A stretch of DNA of 54,737 nucleotides from Clostridiales bacterium Firm_08 (lineage in GTDB: Bacteria; Bacillota; Clostridia; Oscillospirales; QAKW01), in assembly GCA_001604045.1 (NCBI GenBank), contig LVAN01000003.1, positions 127,765 through 182,501 of the forward strand, read 5' to 3'. Positions 17,474 to 26,253 of the stretch are shown here, one piece after another (position 1 is the first letter of the stretch; every line of letters starts with the position of its first letter). The notes below the pieces were generated by a model that searched no databases, was not told the DNA's origin, and was given only the letters and a program-made list of their open reading frames with translations. A program made the translations under genes and the position numbers.

Positions 17474-18052
17474 GTGAAAAAACTTACAGTGATCCTACTT
17501 TTGATGGTATCGATCATAAGTCTTGCCGGCTGTGCCGGGAGACCGGCGGATGACCCGGAGCCCGGGGGATCCGCCGCGCCCGCGGAGCAAAAGCGGCAGG
17601 AGATCCCTGAAGCGGATCAAACGACGGATGGCGGCAACTACTATACCTTTGAGGGTGTGCGGATCCCTTTGCCGGATGGCTTTTCCGTAGACGGATCCTC
17701 CACGGTCCCGATCGCCTATCCGCCGGAATACCCGGAAAAGACGGACAACATCAACTTTACCAAAGCCGCGGCGGATGACATTGCCGCGTATACAAGAAAA
17801 GAAGTTGAGCAGGCATACAGTACCGCGGTGGAGGGTTTTGAGAAATTCAAAAGCTTTGAGAAAAAGAAGATCGACGGAACGGACGCCGTCGAGCAAACGT
17901 ATGATATACAGATAGGCGATATCGCCATGGAGATCACGCAGGTCGTATTGTTTTTGGAGGATAAAACCATCTCCGTCACCTATTCGAGCGTGAGCGGAGA
18001 ATATGATACGGCGTTTGCGGAGTCTGTCGCGCGGATCCGAATTCAAAAATAA
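17474..18052 (+). CDS. Putative lipoprotein of unknown function
   Basis: A 192-residue secreted lipoprotein: positively charged start, hydrophobic stretch, then lipobox LAGC with Cys near residue 20. A Pro/Ala/Glu-rich linker is followed by a compact domain with no motif I recognise (FEGVRIPLPDGFSVDG, then alternating strands). I place the start at GTG 17474 because GAGGAGAG lies just upstream; the in-frame ATG at 17459 abuts the previous stop and precedes that ribosome site. It is the last gene of the nagB operon and precedes a bidirectional terminator. Confidence 0.75.
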   Translation: MKKLTVILLLMVSIISLAGCAGRPADDPEPGGSAAPAEQKRQEIPEADQTTDGGNYYTFEGVRIPLPDGFSVDGSSTVPIAYPPEYPEKTDNINFTKAAADDIAAYTRKEVEQAYSTAVEGFEKFKSFEKKKIDGTDAVEQTYDIQIGDIAMEITQVVLFLEDKTISVTYSSVSGEYDTAFAESVARIRIQK

Positions 18053-18093
18053 AAGAGACGGCTCGCTGCATTTGCGGCGAGCCGTCTCTTTTC
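18051..18093. terminator. Bidirectional terminator
   Basis: A 13-bp stem (AGAGACGGCTCGC / GCGAGCCGTCTCT) with a ten-base loop is flanked by A-run and T-run, between the convergent lipoprotein and mrdA genes. Confidence 0.85.
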
Positions 18094-18113
18094 AGGATCA
18101 TGCGAGACAGAAC

Positions 18114-20174
18114 TCATTCGTCCTCTTTTTCCGCTTCCAGTATCGGGTCGTCGGGCGCGGTGATCTGCTTGCCCTGATCGGCGGAGACGGAGAAATATTC
18201 GTCAAAGATCGCGCGCGCGATGGGCGCGATGGTATTGCCGTGCGCGCCGTGCTCCACGACGACGGCGATGGCGATCTCGGGATCGTCATAAGGGGCGAAC
18301 GCCACGAAAATGCCGTTGGCGGTGCCCTTGGAAACGGTGGCGGTCCCCGTTTTGCAGCCGATATGAACGGGATAGTCCGCGAAGACATTCGCCGCCGTGC
18401 CCTCCGCCGCTGTGAGGTACATTCCCTCCATAATGGCGGCGCGGTTTTCGTCGGTGATATCCAGTTCATTGACGACGGCAGGCTGGTTGTCCAGCACTGT
18501 TCTGCCGTCCGTCGCGTCGTTGACGCATTTTACAAGATGTGTTTTGTAGCGCGTGCCGCCGTTTACGATGGTGGCAAGGTAGGTCGCGAGCTGTACCGGC
18601 GTAAAGAGATTGTCCGACTGCCCGATGGCGGCCTGCAGCGTGTCGCCGGGATACCAGGAGGCGTTGATGGAGGCGCGGTACTCCGGCCCCGCGAGCGTGC
18701 CGCTGCTCTCGCCGAGTTCCAGTCCCGTCTTACTGCCAAGTCCCAGCTGACGGCAATATTTGTTGAGCGCCTCGATCCCGAGGCGGTCGGCGGAGTCATA
18801 GAAAAAGTAGTTGCAGGAGTCGCGCAGCGCCTCACTGACCGTGATATTGCCGTGCGTCTCGCCGTAATCGGTGTATCTCCAGCATTTTGGCTGGTAATCC
18901 GGATATTTTTTATAAATGCCCTGATCGCGGATCTTTGTGGTGGGCGTTATGATATTTTCCTGCAGGATCGCCGTGGCGGTCGCCATCTTGAAGGTGGAGC
19001 CCGGCGCGTAGGTACCGTTGAAAGCGCGGTTGAACAGCGGCTTGTCCGGATCGGCGGAAAGCGCCTCGTAGTTCGCGGTGTATTCCGTCAGATCGTAGGT
19101 CGGGTAGGTGGCGGAGGCGAGTGTTTCGCCGGTATCCACCTGTACGACGACCACCGCGCCGGCGTTGGCGTCGTCGATATCATCCTCCGAGCGAAGGGAT
19201 CTTATGGTCCGCTCCAGCGCCTTTTGCGCGGTGAGCTGCAGGTTTTTGTCGATGGTAAGAATAACGCTGTTGCCCTGCGTTGGCTCGCTGATGGTCTGCA
19301 CGTCCAGCACCTCGCCGCGGGCATTGCGCTCGATAAGACGACTGCCACTCGTGCCCCGCAGGTAGCTTTCCATTGCTTTTTCGACGCCTTCCTTGCCGAC
19401 GAGATCGCTCATCAGGTATCCCTTCTCTTTAAGATCGGCGTATTCCTCGGCATAGATCTTGCCGATCCGTCCGAGAAGGTGCGGCGCGACCGTCGAATCA
19501 ACATATTCGCGATAGGCGCCGGTCGTGACGGCGATGCAGGGATAGTCGACGCTTCGTTCGCTGAACGCGGTGACGACGTCTATGGAGACGTCCTCCGCCA
19601 GCACGAAGGGGTTCGACATCGTAAATTCCCTGAGATCCATCTCATACCGCACCCCGGCGACGGTCCGCCGGGTGGTATCGTTCCACGCTTTGGGGATATC
19701 GTACGCTTCGCAAAGCGCTTTGATCAGATCCGCCGCCGGGGCGTCATTTTTGAGTTCATATTGCTTGCGCAGTTTTTCCGCGGCGGTCTTTTTGGCGTCA
19801 GTGGATGTATCCCAGGAGAAGGGCGCTGTCCGGGAGACCGGCAGGGTGTCGCTGTGAGCGGTCTTGTAGGCGTCCAGCAGATCGACAAGCTCCAAAACGG
19901 TCTGGTTCTGATCGGACTGCACGAACATCGCCTTGGAAATGGTGATGTTGTAACCGTTTCGGTTGGTGATAAGCAATCTGCCGTTTCGGTCGTAAACATT
20001 GCCTCTGGCGGCGGGGATGGTCTCGGTGGAATAGATCTTTTTCTCCGATTGTTCCTTGTAATACGCGCCCTGCCCGATCTGCAAATTCATCAGCGCGATG
20101 ATGAAGCCGCCGAACAGCACAAGTGTTACGCTGATCATGATGATATAGCGTATTTTGCCCTCTCTCAGTTTCAT
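18114..20174 (-). CDS. mrdA: Penicillin-binding protein 2, class B transpeptidase of the elongasome
   Basis: The 686-residue protein has one N-terminal membrane helix (about residues 10-35), a dimerisation region and a C-terminal transpeptidase domain. The nucleophile is Ser393 in GSTFK, with SDN (GQSDNLFTP) and CKTGTA completing the SxxK/SxN/KTG triad. It crosslinks peptidoglycan during sidewall growth. ATG 20174 is chosen because it overlaps the mreD stop by four bases and follows CAGAGGTG; an upstream in-frame start lies inside mreD. It ends the zapA-U32-mreBCD-mrdA operon, the classic partner arrangement for rod shape. Confidence 0.92.
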   Translation of the reverse strand: MKLREGKIRYIIMISVTLVLFGGFIIALMNLQIGQGAYYKEQSEKKIYSTETIPAARGNVYDRNGRLLITNRNGYNITISKAMFVQSDQNQTVLELVDLLDAYKTAHSDTLPVSRTAPFSWDTSTDAKKTAAEKLRKQYELKNDAPAADLIKALCEAYDIPKAWNDTTRRTVAGVRYEMDLREFTMSNPFVLAEDVSIDVVTAFSERSVDYPCIAVTTGAYREYVDSTVAPHLLGRIGKIYAEEYADLKEKGYLMSDLVGKEGVEKAMESYLRGTSGSRLIERNARGEVLDVQTISEPTQGNSVILTIDKNLQLTAQKALERTIRSLRSEDDIDDANAGAVVVVQVDTGETLASATYPTYDLTEYTANYEALSADPDKPLFNRAFNGTYAPGSTFKMATATAILQENIITPTTKIRDQGIYKKYPDYQPKCWRYTDYGETHGNITVSEALRDSCNYFFYDSADRLGIEALNKYCRQLGLGSKTGLELGESSGTLAGPEYRASINASWYPGDTLQAAIGQSDNLFTPVQLATYLATIVNGGTRYKTHLVKCVNDATDGRTVLDNQPAVVNELDITDENRAAIMEGMYLTAAEGTAANVFADYPVHIGCKTGTATVSKGTANGIFVAFAPYDDPEIAIAVVVEHGAHGNTIAPIARAIFDEYFSVSADQGKQITAPDDPILEAEKEDE

Positions 20175-20686
20175 AACACACCTCTGCGCTGCAGCGATAA
20201 ATGAAAACGGTAGATCACATAGTATATGGGATAACTCCATATGCCGCTGATAAAAAACTGCGGCAGCATAATGTGCGTCAGCGCCGCTTTGAAGGAAAAC
20301 GCGCCGTGCAGCAGGATATAGAAAAGATAGTCAAACAAAAGACTGACCGCGATCGCGGTCAGCGCGATGCAGACGTAGGTGAGAAAATAGGGACGGAACA
20401 CGGTGCGCACCGCGATGGCGATGAAATAGGCGCCGAACATATACGCCACCGCCCGCAGGCCGATGGTGCTTTGCGTGGTCAGATCGTAAAGAAGTCCGCA
20501 GGTAAGGCCGTAAAAGGCGGAGAAGGTCTCGCTTTCCCGAAACGTGACGGAAAGCGTCAGCAGCAGCAGGAAGTTCGGTGTGAACCCCCAGGCGCGGCAG
20601 ATAGACAGAGAGGAAGTTTGCAGCACGAAAAAAACACCCGTGATGATGATGTATCCTATGATCTTGTGCCGCATTACTCTGCTCAT
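20171..20686 (-). CDS. mreD: Rod shape-determining membrane protein MreD
   Basis: A 171-residue integral membrane protein with about five hydrophobic helices and little charge between them, of normal MreD length. MreD sequences are weakly conserved. The call rests on hydrophobic profile, size and position between mreC and mrdA. It starts with a one-base overlap with the mreC stop and ends with a four-base overlap with mrdA, so the three are translationally coupled. It anchors the MreB-PBP2 elongation complex in the membrane. Confidence 0.87.
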   Translation of the reverse strand: MSRVMRHKIIGYIIITGVFFVLQTSSLSICRAWGFTPNFLLLLTLSVTFRESETFSAFYGLTCGLLYDLTTQSTIGLRAVAYMFGAYFIAIAVRTVFRPYFLTYVCIALTAIAVSLLFDYLFYILLHGAFSFKAALTHIMLPQFFISGIWSYPIYYVIYRFHLSLQRRGVL

Positions 20687-21528
20687 TATTTTTCTTTACC
20701 CTCAAACTGTGTTACGACAAAAACAGTTTCGACGGACATGATATCCGCCGCCGGTTCGATGACGGCGTACTGCGCCAGTCCGCTTGCTTCGCTTTTGATC
20801 TCTTTGACGCGCCCGACGAACAGACCTTTGGGGAAAATGCCGCCGACGCCGCTGGTCTCCGCCGAGTCTCCGACGGCAAGGGTGACGTCGTTTTTGATAT
20901 AAGAGATCTTGCAAAGTCCCTGTTCGGCGAGCAGGATCTCCCCCTGCAGTACTCCGGACTGCTGGGTGCGGGTGAGGGTGACGCCGATCTCGCAGGAAGC
21001 GTCAAGGATGGTCACGACCTTGCACCAGGAGACGCCGACCTCCGAAACATAGCCCACGATACCGTCCGCCGTCATCACCATATCCTTGGGATGAATGCCG
21101 GAAAAAGATCCGCGGTCCAGCGTGACGGTGCGGGAATATCCCGTCTGTTCTTTCGCCGTGATATGCGCCATCGTAAAGGTGAGATCCTCCCGCTCCTCCG
21201 CGATGCCGAGGATCTCCCGCATATGTTTATTCTCCACGCTGTCCCGCTCGGCGTCCCGCAGTTTGGCGCTGACGTCGGCGAGCTGTTCTTTGAGGGACGC
21301 GTTTTCCTCTTTCAGCGCGTCATATTCCGTAAAAACCGCTTTAAAATTGCCCGCCGCCGATACCAGGCGGTTGGAAGCGCGCTGGATGGGCACGAAGACC
21401 GCGCCGAATACGCTTTCAAAAAGGGACACTTTGTCGCGGCTCGCGATGCTGTACAGAGACATTCCGAGCAGCAGCGCCGCGATGATACACATCGCGATGA
21501 ACGCGCGGGTCCTGAAAAATCTACCCAT
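20686..21528 (-). CDS. mreC: Rod shape-determining protein MreC
   Basis: This 280-residue bitopic protein has one N-terminal membrane helix (about residues 8-27), then a coiled coil (about 65-110, with YDALKEENASLKEQLADV), then the two six-stranded beta-barrels of the periplasm-facing MreC domain. It scaffolds PBP2 to the elongasome outside the membrane. It lies 14 bases after mreB. Confidence 0.92.
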   Translation of the reverse strand: MGRFFRTRAFIAMCIIAALLLGMSLYSIASRDKVSLFESVFGAVFVPIQRASNRLVSAAGNFKAVFTEYDALKEENASLKEQLADVSAKLRDAERDSVENKHMREILGIAEEREDLTFTMAHITAKEQTGYSRTVTLDRGSFSGIHPKDMVMTADGIVGYVSEVGVSWCKVVTILDASCEIGVTLTRTQQSGVLQGEILLAEQGLCKISYIKNDVTLAVGDSAETSGVGGIFPKGLFVGRVKEIKSEASGLAQYAVIEPAADIMSVETVFVVTQFEGKEK

Positions 21529-21542
21529 AATACCTCACTCCG

Positions 21543-22586
21543 TCAGTTGCTGAGCGTTTCCCAAAGATGGGGGTTTTCCAGCGCGGCGCCCGTACCGAGC
21601 GCCACACAGTCCAACGGCTCCGCCGCTACATGGACGGGGATGCCGGTCTCCTCCGCCACGCGGGTGTCCAGCCCGTGCAGCAGGGCGCCGCCGCCCGTCA
21701 GCATAATGCCGTGGTCGATGATATCGGCGGAAAGTTCCGGCGGCGTTTCCTCCAGGGTCTCTTTGATCGCCGCCAGTACGAGATCCACCGGCTCTTTCAT
21801 CGCCTGACGGATCTGCGCGGAGTTGATGACGACGTTTTTCGGAAGTCCTGTCACGAGATCCCGCCCGCGGATGGACATCTCTCCCTCGTTCTCATAGGGA
21901 TGGGCGCTGCCGATGGCGATCTTGACGTCCTCGGCGGTCTTTTCGCCGATATAGAGATTGAAAGTTTTTTTGATATATTCGATGATGGCGGCGTCAAACG
22001 CGTCGCCGGCGACACGCACCGACTGACTGGTGACGATGCCGCCCATGGACACCACCGCCACTTCGCTGGTCCCGCCGCCGATGTCCACGACCATGGATCC
22101 CGTCGGCTCGCTGACCGGAAGCCCCGCGCCGATCGCGGCGGCAAGCGGCTCCTCGATGGTGCGCACGTCTCTCGCGCCTGTCTGATAGGCGCTCTCCTCC
22201 ACGGCGCGGCGCTCGACATCGGTCACGCCGTAAGGCACGCAGATGAGGATACGGGTGCGGGAGAACATTCCCTTGCGCATGGTTTTTTTGAGGAAATAGC
22301 GCAGCATGATGATGGAACATTCGATGTCCGCGATGACGCCCTCCTTGAGCGGGCGGATGGCGAGGATAGAGTCGGGCGTGCGTCCGATCATCCGTTTCGC
22401 CTGGATGCCCACCGCCAGCGGACTGCGGTCGTAGGAGTCCAGCGCGACGACGCTCGGCTCCCGCAGGACGATGCCCTTGCCCGTCTTATAGACGATGGTG
22501 TTGGCGGTGCCGAGGTCAATGCCGATGTCGTTGTACGCCGTAAAACTTTTGAAAAGATGGAAAGAACTCTTTTTCTTTTTGTTCAT
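21543..22586 (-). CDS. mreB: Rod shape-determining actin-like protein MreB
   Basis: The 347-residue ATPase shows the actin-fold motifs: phosphate 1 [10 protein letters not shown] near residue 25, phosphate 2 [14 protein letters not shown] near 165, and an adenosine motif [12 protein letters not shown] near 300. It polymerises under the membrane and orients wall synthesis. An N-terminal extension of about 15 residues rich in Lys and Phe may act as the membrane-binding helix. ATG 22586 follows AAGGAG; an earlier in-frame ATG overlaps the U32 gene stop and lacks a ribosome site. Confidence 0.93.
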   Translation of the reverse strand: MNKKKKSSFHLFKSFTAYNDIGIDLGTANTIVYKTGKGIVLREPSVVALDSYDRSPLAVGIQAKRMIGRTPDSILAIRPLKEGVIADIECSIIMLRYFLKKTMRKGMFSRTRILICVPYGVTDVERRAVEESAYQTGARDVRTIEEPLAAAIGAGLPVSEPTGSMVVDIGGGTSEVAVVSMGGIVTSQSVRVAGDAFDAAIIEYIKKTFNLYIGEKTAEDVKIAIGSAHPYENEGEMSIRGRDLVTGLPKNVVINSAQIRQAMKEPVDLVLAAIKETLEETPPELSADIIDHGIMLTGGGALLHGLDTRVAEETGIPVHVAAEPLDCVALGTGAALENPHLWETLSN

Positions 22587-22609
22587 GATCGTTTGCTCCT
22601 TATATCGCA

Positions 22610-24604
22610 TTATTTGACGCCGCGCGTATACAGCCCGCGCGTAAAAGGTCTGTCAGGGGCGTCTCCCCGCCGGAAGGCGGCGAGAACGCTTTCGATCTCC
22701 CGTTTCGTTTCTGTCGTGAAGTCCAGCCGCCTTGCCGTTTCGGGCGGCAGGGCGAGCCCGTGCGCCGAAAGCGGCAGACTGTTGAGAAGCGTCGTGCCGC
22801 AGCCGTCCGCGCAGAGCAGGGGGAAACGGACACCCCTGCGGTCGGTGAGAAGCGCGTGGCCGGTATGACCGATACAGTCGCCCTTCTGAGAGATGATGCA
22901 GTTTTTCGTTCGCATCAGCGGCAGTCTGCCGTAAGCGATGACCGTCGTCGGCAGCGGCTTTTCGAGATCGCGCATCTGCGCGAGATTGTTTTCAAAAGAG
23001 AGACAGATATCGTCGAGCCCCATCTCTTTATATTCAGCAAGGGCGAGGGAATTGGTGGCGTTCAGGGACCAGTCGCCGTACACCGCAAAGCCCGCCTGCC
23101 TCGCGGGCAGGATCTGAGAGAGATTGCCGACAAGGACTGCGCCGGTCTTTCCTTTGCAGTCGTCCAGCACCTTTCGGAACGCCTCATCGCTCAGAAAATG
23201 ATCGACGAACACGCCGTTGTTGGGCGCGGGATACGCGTCGATCTCCTCCGGGCGAAGCCAAATGCGCGCGAAGCCTGAAAGATCCTCCGCCGGCATCTCC
23301 GCCGCCGAATAAAAGAGGATCTGATCGCCGCCGCCCTTCACGTTTTCCGCGCGGGGCGGGGAGAAGGGAAGGATCTCGCGCGGCGTGAACGCCGCGCGCC
23401 GCTCCGTCAGGACGGCAAGCAATGCCCGCCGCGCCGCGTTGACGGCGCTGACCGGCAGGTACAGTCCTTCGCCGGTGAGACGGACGTTTTGTAAGATAAA
23501 CGGCGTGTCGGTGAGTTTGTCGAATGCCTCAAAAAGACTTTGTTCTGTCATTGGACGGCGCTCGGCGGGACTTGCCGTCTCGCCCTCGAAAGATACGGTA
23601 TGCGCGCCGTCGGTCAGCAACCAGTAAGAGGGCTTGTCCGCCGAAAGCGTCAGGGTAAGGGAGAGAGCCGCCCGTTTGTACGGCTTGCCGTTCGTCAGGG
23701 CGGCGACGGCGTCCCGGTAGTCGGCGTGTTCGGTCTTTTGTTTGATGCCGAACATCGGCTTGTCCGTTTTGCCGGTCAGATAGCCGTCGGTAAAACCGTC
23801 TCTCGAAAAAATGGCGGCAAGCCGCCGCTCAGTCGTCTCATCATACGGTTTGCCGTCCAGCCGCTCGCGGTAGGCGCGGGTGGCGGCGGCGACGTATTCG
23901 GGACTTTTGAGCCGCCCTTCGATCTTGAAGGAGGTCACACCCGCCGCCGTAAGTTCCGGCAGGTGTTTGAGCAGACACAGATCCTTAAGGGAAAGGGGAT
24001 GACCGCCCTCATAGGGAAGGCGGCAGGGTTGGGCGCACCGGCCGCGGTTGCCGCTGTTCTCTCCCAATACGGCGGAAAACAGACAGTGCCCGCTGTAACA
24101 CATACACAGCGCGCCGTGGATGAAAACCTCGGTTTCCATAATATCGGCGGCGGCCGCGGCGCGGATCTCGTCCAGCGACATTTCCCGCGCCAGCACCGCG
24201 CGGCGGAAACCAAGCGCTTTCAACGCTTCCAGTCCCCGGACGGTATGTATCTGCATCTGCGTGGAGGCGTGCAGCGGTAGGTCAGGGACTGTTTCCCGCG
24301 CCAGCCTTGCCGCCGCGAGATCCTGCACGATGACGCCGTCCGCCCCGCAGTCGGCGATGATCCCGAGAGACCGCCGGATGTCCGGCAGTTCACGGTCCCG
24401 CACCAGCGTGTTGAGCGCGACGAACAATTTGACATTCGCCGCGGCGGTCTCCCGCCGCGCGGCAAGAAGCGTGTCGGCGTCGAAGTTCTCGGCGCCCGCG
24501 CGGGCGCTGAACTCTTTAAGACCGACGTACACGGCGTCCGCGCCGTTTCGAACGGCGGCGCGAAGGCAGGCGAGATCGCCCGCGGGACTCAGCAGTTCAC
24601 TCAC
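22610..24604 (-). CDS. U32-family peptidase / RlhA-like protein
   Basis: The 664-residue protein has an N-terminal U32 domain, starting [23 protein letters not shown] and [16 protein letters not shown], and the U32 cysteine signature around residues 150-180 ([14 protein letters not shown], then [11 protein letters not shown]), probably binding an iron-sulfur cluster. A C-terminal extension continues with strands and a second Cys-poor domain. Some U32 members are collagenase-like; others act in tRNA/rRNA hydroxylation. The substrate here is unknown. Its start overlaps zapA by four bases, a linkage often seen in Clostridia, and it continues into mreB. Confidence 0.85.
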   Translation of the reverse strand: MSELLSPAGDLACLRAAVRNGADAVYVGLKEFSARAGAENFDADTLLAARRETAAANVKLFVALNTLVRDRELPDIRRSLGIIADCGADGVIVQDLAAARLARETVPDLPLHASTQMQIHTVRGLEALKALGFRRAVLAREMSLDEIRAAAAADIMETEVFIHGALCMCYSGHCLFSAVLGENSGNRGRCAQPCRLPYEGGHPLSLKDLCLLKHLPELTAAGVTSFKIEGRLKSPEYVAAATRAYRERLDGKPYDETTERRLAAIFSRDGFTDGYLTGKTDKPMFGIKQKTEHADYRDAVAALTNGKPYKRAALSLTLTLSADKPSYWLLTDGAHTVSFEGETASPAERRPMTEQSLFEAFDKLTDTPFILQNVRLTGEGLYLPVSAVNAARRALLAVLTERRAAFTPREILPFSPPRAENVKGGGDQILFYSAAEMPAEDLSGFARIWLRPEEIDAYPAPNNGVFVDHFLSDEAFRKVLDDCKGKTGAVLVGNLSQILPARQAGFAVYGDWSLNATNSLALAEYKEMGLDDICLSFENNLAQMRDLEKPLPTTVIAYGRLPLMRTKNCIISQKGDCIGHTGHALLTDRRGVRFPLLCADGCGTTLLNSLPLSAHGLALPPETARRLDFTTETKREIESVLAAFRRGDAPDRPFTRGLYTRGVK

Positions 24605-24963
24605 TGCAGCTCTTCCTGTACGTAGTCCTCCGCGTTGAGTTTTTCCAGGTGGATCCGCATTTTTTTATTTTCTTTGCGCAGGATCTCCTGCTCCGCTTTC
24701 AGCGCAGAATTCTGTTCGAGATAATTGCGGATCTCCTCCCGCATACGTTCCAGCGTTACCTTGTTTTTCTCGTTTTCATCGCAGAGTTCAAGGCAGGTGA
24801 GGATGGCAGCCATCGGCAGGGTCATCTTACTGCCGGATTGCAGTAGCGCGCGGATGCGCGTATCGACGATCCCGGCAAGTTCCAGCGTGTATTCCCGGCT
24901 TTCGTCGGTCAGGATGACGCTTTCACTGCCCGCGATTGAAATGATGATCTTATTTTTCGCCAT
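24601..24963 (-). CDS. zapA: Cell division protein ZapA
   Basis: A 120-residue FtsZ-bundling protein: an N-terminal strand domain (IIISIAGSESVILTDESREY) with the typical helix (LELAGIVDTRIRALLQS), then a long C-terminal coiled coil from about residue 60 to 115. Length and layout match ZapA. It is the first gene of the morphogenesis operon, starting 43 bases after a good promoter, and is preceded by AAGGAG. Its presence links Z-ring assembly to the elongasome genes downstream. Confidence 0.87.
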   Translation of the reverse strand: MAKNKIIISIAGSESVILTDESREYTLELAGIVDTRIRALLQSGSKMTLPMAAILTCLELCDENEKNKVTLERMREEIRNYLEQNSALKAEQEILRKENKKMRIHLEKLNAEDYVQEELQ

Positions 24964-25005
24964 TTTTCAAAACTCCTTACGTTAGTATAGATTATCTCAA
25001 ACTAT

Positions 25006-25034
25006 ATTATATAGAAAAATAAGTTGCTTTTCAA
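25006..25034 (-). promoter_or_regulatory. Promoter of the zapA-mre-mrdA operon
   Basis: On the minus strand TTGAAA (25034-25029) and TATAAT (25011-25006) are 17 bases apart. The -35 box lies inside the 3' half of the terminator hairpin of the upstream gene, so terminator and promoter share bases. Confidence 0.65.
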
Positions 25035-25049
25035 GATGAAAAGCAACTT
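25013..25049 (-). terminator. Terminator of the small membrane protein gene
   Basis: On the minus strand AAGTTGCTTTTC, a five-base loop and GAAAAGCAACTT form a 12-bp perfect stem followed by ATTTTTCT. It lies 20 bases after the stop codon of the gene at 25069-25530. Confidence 0.75.
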
Positions 25050-25068
25050 TTCTCGGATTTTTATAAAA

Positions 25069-25530
25069 TCAGCGGTAATTTTTCTCCCGCATACGGAAGG
25101 GACCGATCTTTCCCACCGTCAGGATGATGACGGCGGCGATCAGCAAAACGAGCCCCAGCGCGAGGCGAAAGATCTGCCGCAGAGCGACCTTGCGGACCGC
25201 GTTGTCATATCCGAGGAAATCCATCCCCGCCGCCGATACGGCGACGATGGCGTCCGTATCGTCGAGATAGAGGAGTACTTCCTCCCCCGGCCCGGCGGTG
25301 CGGGAGAGCGCCGCCGCGTCAAAACCGGAGCGGTCGGCGTAGGAGGCGAACCGGTAGGACTTCTCTCCCAGCGTGATCTCCTCTTTTGAGGCGTCGGTCA
25401 AATTGCCGCTCACAATGTGCAGGGCATCTTCCTTGGGCGCGCGCTGTAAAAACGGCGCCGCGATGAGAAGCAGTACGCCGAACAGGATCAGAACGACGGA
25501 CAAAATGCTTAAAAACGTTTTTTTCTGCAT
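25069..25530 (-). CDS. Small two-helix membrane protein, unknown function
   Basis: A 153-residue protein with an N-terminal hydrophobic helix (FLSILSVVLILFGVLLLIAA), an extracellular domain of about 80 residues with Ser/Asp-rich strands, and a C-terminal helix (LALGLVLLIAAVIILTVG) followed by a basic tail. I recognise no family. ATG 25530 follows GGGAGAAAA; in-frame codons upstream belong to the leader, which contains the 58-bp repeat. A TTGATT-17-TATCAT promoter lies about 115 bases upstream, back-to-back with that of the CYTH gene. Confidence 0.7.
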   Translation of the reverse strand: MQKKTFLSILSVVLILFGVLLLIAAPFLQRAPKEDALHIVSGNLTDASKEEITLGEKSYRFASYADRSGFDAAALSRTAGPGEEVLLYLDDTDAIVAVSAAGMDFLGYDNAVRKVALRQIFRLALGLVLLIAAVIILTVGKIGPFRMREKNYR

Positions 25531-25551
25531 CTTTTTTCTCCCGTGTCTTCT

Positions 25552-25609
25552 GGCTGACCCGCGATACGGACAAAACGCCTGATAAAGGGTAAAAATCAGC
25601 GACTTTCGG
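25552..25609. repeat. 58-bp interspersed element, copy A
   Basis: This 58-base stretch matches 41627-41684 at 51 of 58 positions without gaps, in the same orientation. The longest shared run is GGACAAAACGCCTGATAAA. Here it lies in the 5' leader of the leftward membrane-protein gene. Confidence 0.75.
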
Positions 25610-25649
25610 GCTATTGCCTTATTGCGGGGCAGACTGTATTGATAGTCTA

Positions 25650-25678
25650 ATGATATCATATCCCTTTCGCAAAATCAA
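25650..25678 (-). promoter_or_regulatory. Promoter of the small membrane protein gene
   Basis: On the minus strand TTGATT (25678-25673) and TATCAT (25655-25650) are 17 bases apart. Its -35 box is five bases from the -35 box of the divergent promoter at 25684, within the palindrome AATCAAGTTGATT. Confidence 0.55.
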
Positions 25679-25683
25679 GTTGA

Positions 25684-25712
25684 TTGACAAAATGCGGAAA
25701 AGAGGGTACAAT
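25684..25712 (+). promoter_or_regulatory. Promoter of the CYTH-transglutaminase operon
   Basis: TTGACA at 25684 and TACAAT at 25707-25712 are 17 bases apart. The position shows that the open frame upstream of 25771 is not translated and supports the GTG start there. Confidence 0.7.
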
Positions 25713-25770
25713 ATATAAGATAACATTGATAAGTATTATGTTATCAGCGTTCGCGAAAGGAGAAAAAAGT

Positions 25771-26253
25771 GTGGCGCATTATGAGATCGAGAGAAAGTAC
25801 CTGATACGGATCCCGCCGCGAACGGTTCGCTTTGCCGCCGCTCATATGGAGCAGACCTATCTCCGCAACGAAACGGCAAGCGAACGGGTGCGGAAGGTAA
25901 CGCGGGACGGAAGGACGATCTTTTACCATACGATCAAACACCGCGTCAGCGGACTCAAATGCCTGGAGGAGGAGACCGAGATCTCCGAAAAAGAGGCGGC
26001 GGCGCTGCTTTCCCGCCCGCGGGACGGCATCACGATCGTCAAGGATCGGTATTATTACCCTTACGGCGGGCATACTTTTGAGATAGATATCTATCCGTTC
26101 TGGAGCCGGCAGTGTGTGATGGAAGTCGAGATGGCCCGCGAGGACGAGACTGTCGAACTGCCGCCCGATATCACAGTCATCCGCGAGGTGACGGGAGAAC
26201 GCCGCTATAAAAACGCGGCGATGGCAAGAGAAATACCAGAAGAGGAACTATGA
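25771..26253 (+). CDS. CYTH-domain protein
   Basis: The 160-residue protein begins with the CYTH signature EIERKYLI and has the alternating charged residues of the triphosphate tunnel (ERVRKV, IKHRVSG, EEETEIS, KDRYYY, EIDIY, EVEMA). Single-domain bacterial CYTH proteins hydrolyse triphosphate-containing substrates such as tripolyphosphate; the physiological role is often unknown. GTG 25771 follows GAAAGGAG with normal spacing. It overlaps the transglutaminase lipoprotein gene by four bases. Confidence 0.85.
   Translation: MAHYEIERKYLIRIPPRTVRFAAAHMEQTYLRNETASERVRKVTRDGRTIFYHTIKHRVSGLKCLEEETEISEKEAAALLSRPRDGITIVKDRYYYPYGGHTFEIDIYPFWSRQCVMEVEMAREDETVELPPDITVIREVTGERRYKNAAMAREIPEEEL

Noticed and set aside
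18003-20204. Very long plus-strand open frame opposite mrdA
   Set aside because: It is a shadow of the penicillin-binding protein gene, which has all transpeptidase motifs on the other strand.
25552-25609. Riboswitch shared with 41627-41684
   Set aside because: The two copies lie in opposite orientation relative to the flanking genes and I could not draw a common conserved structure in either orientation.
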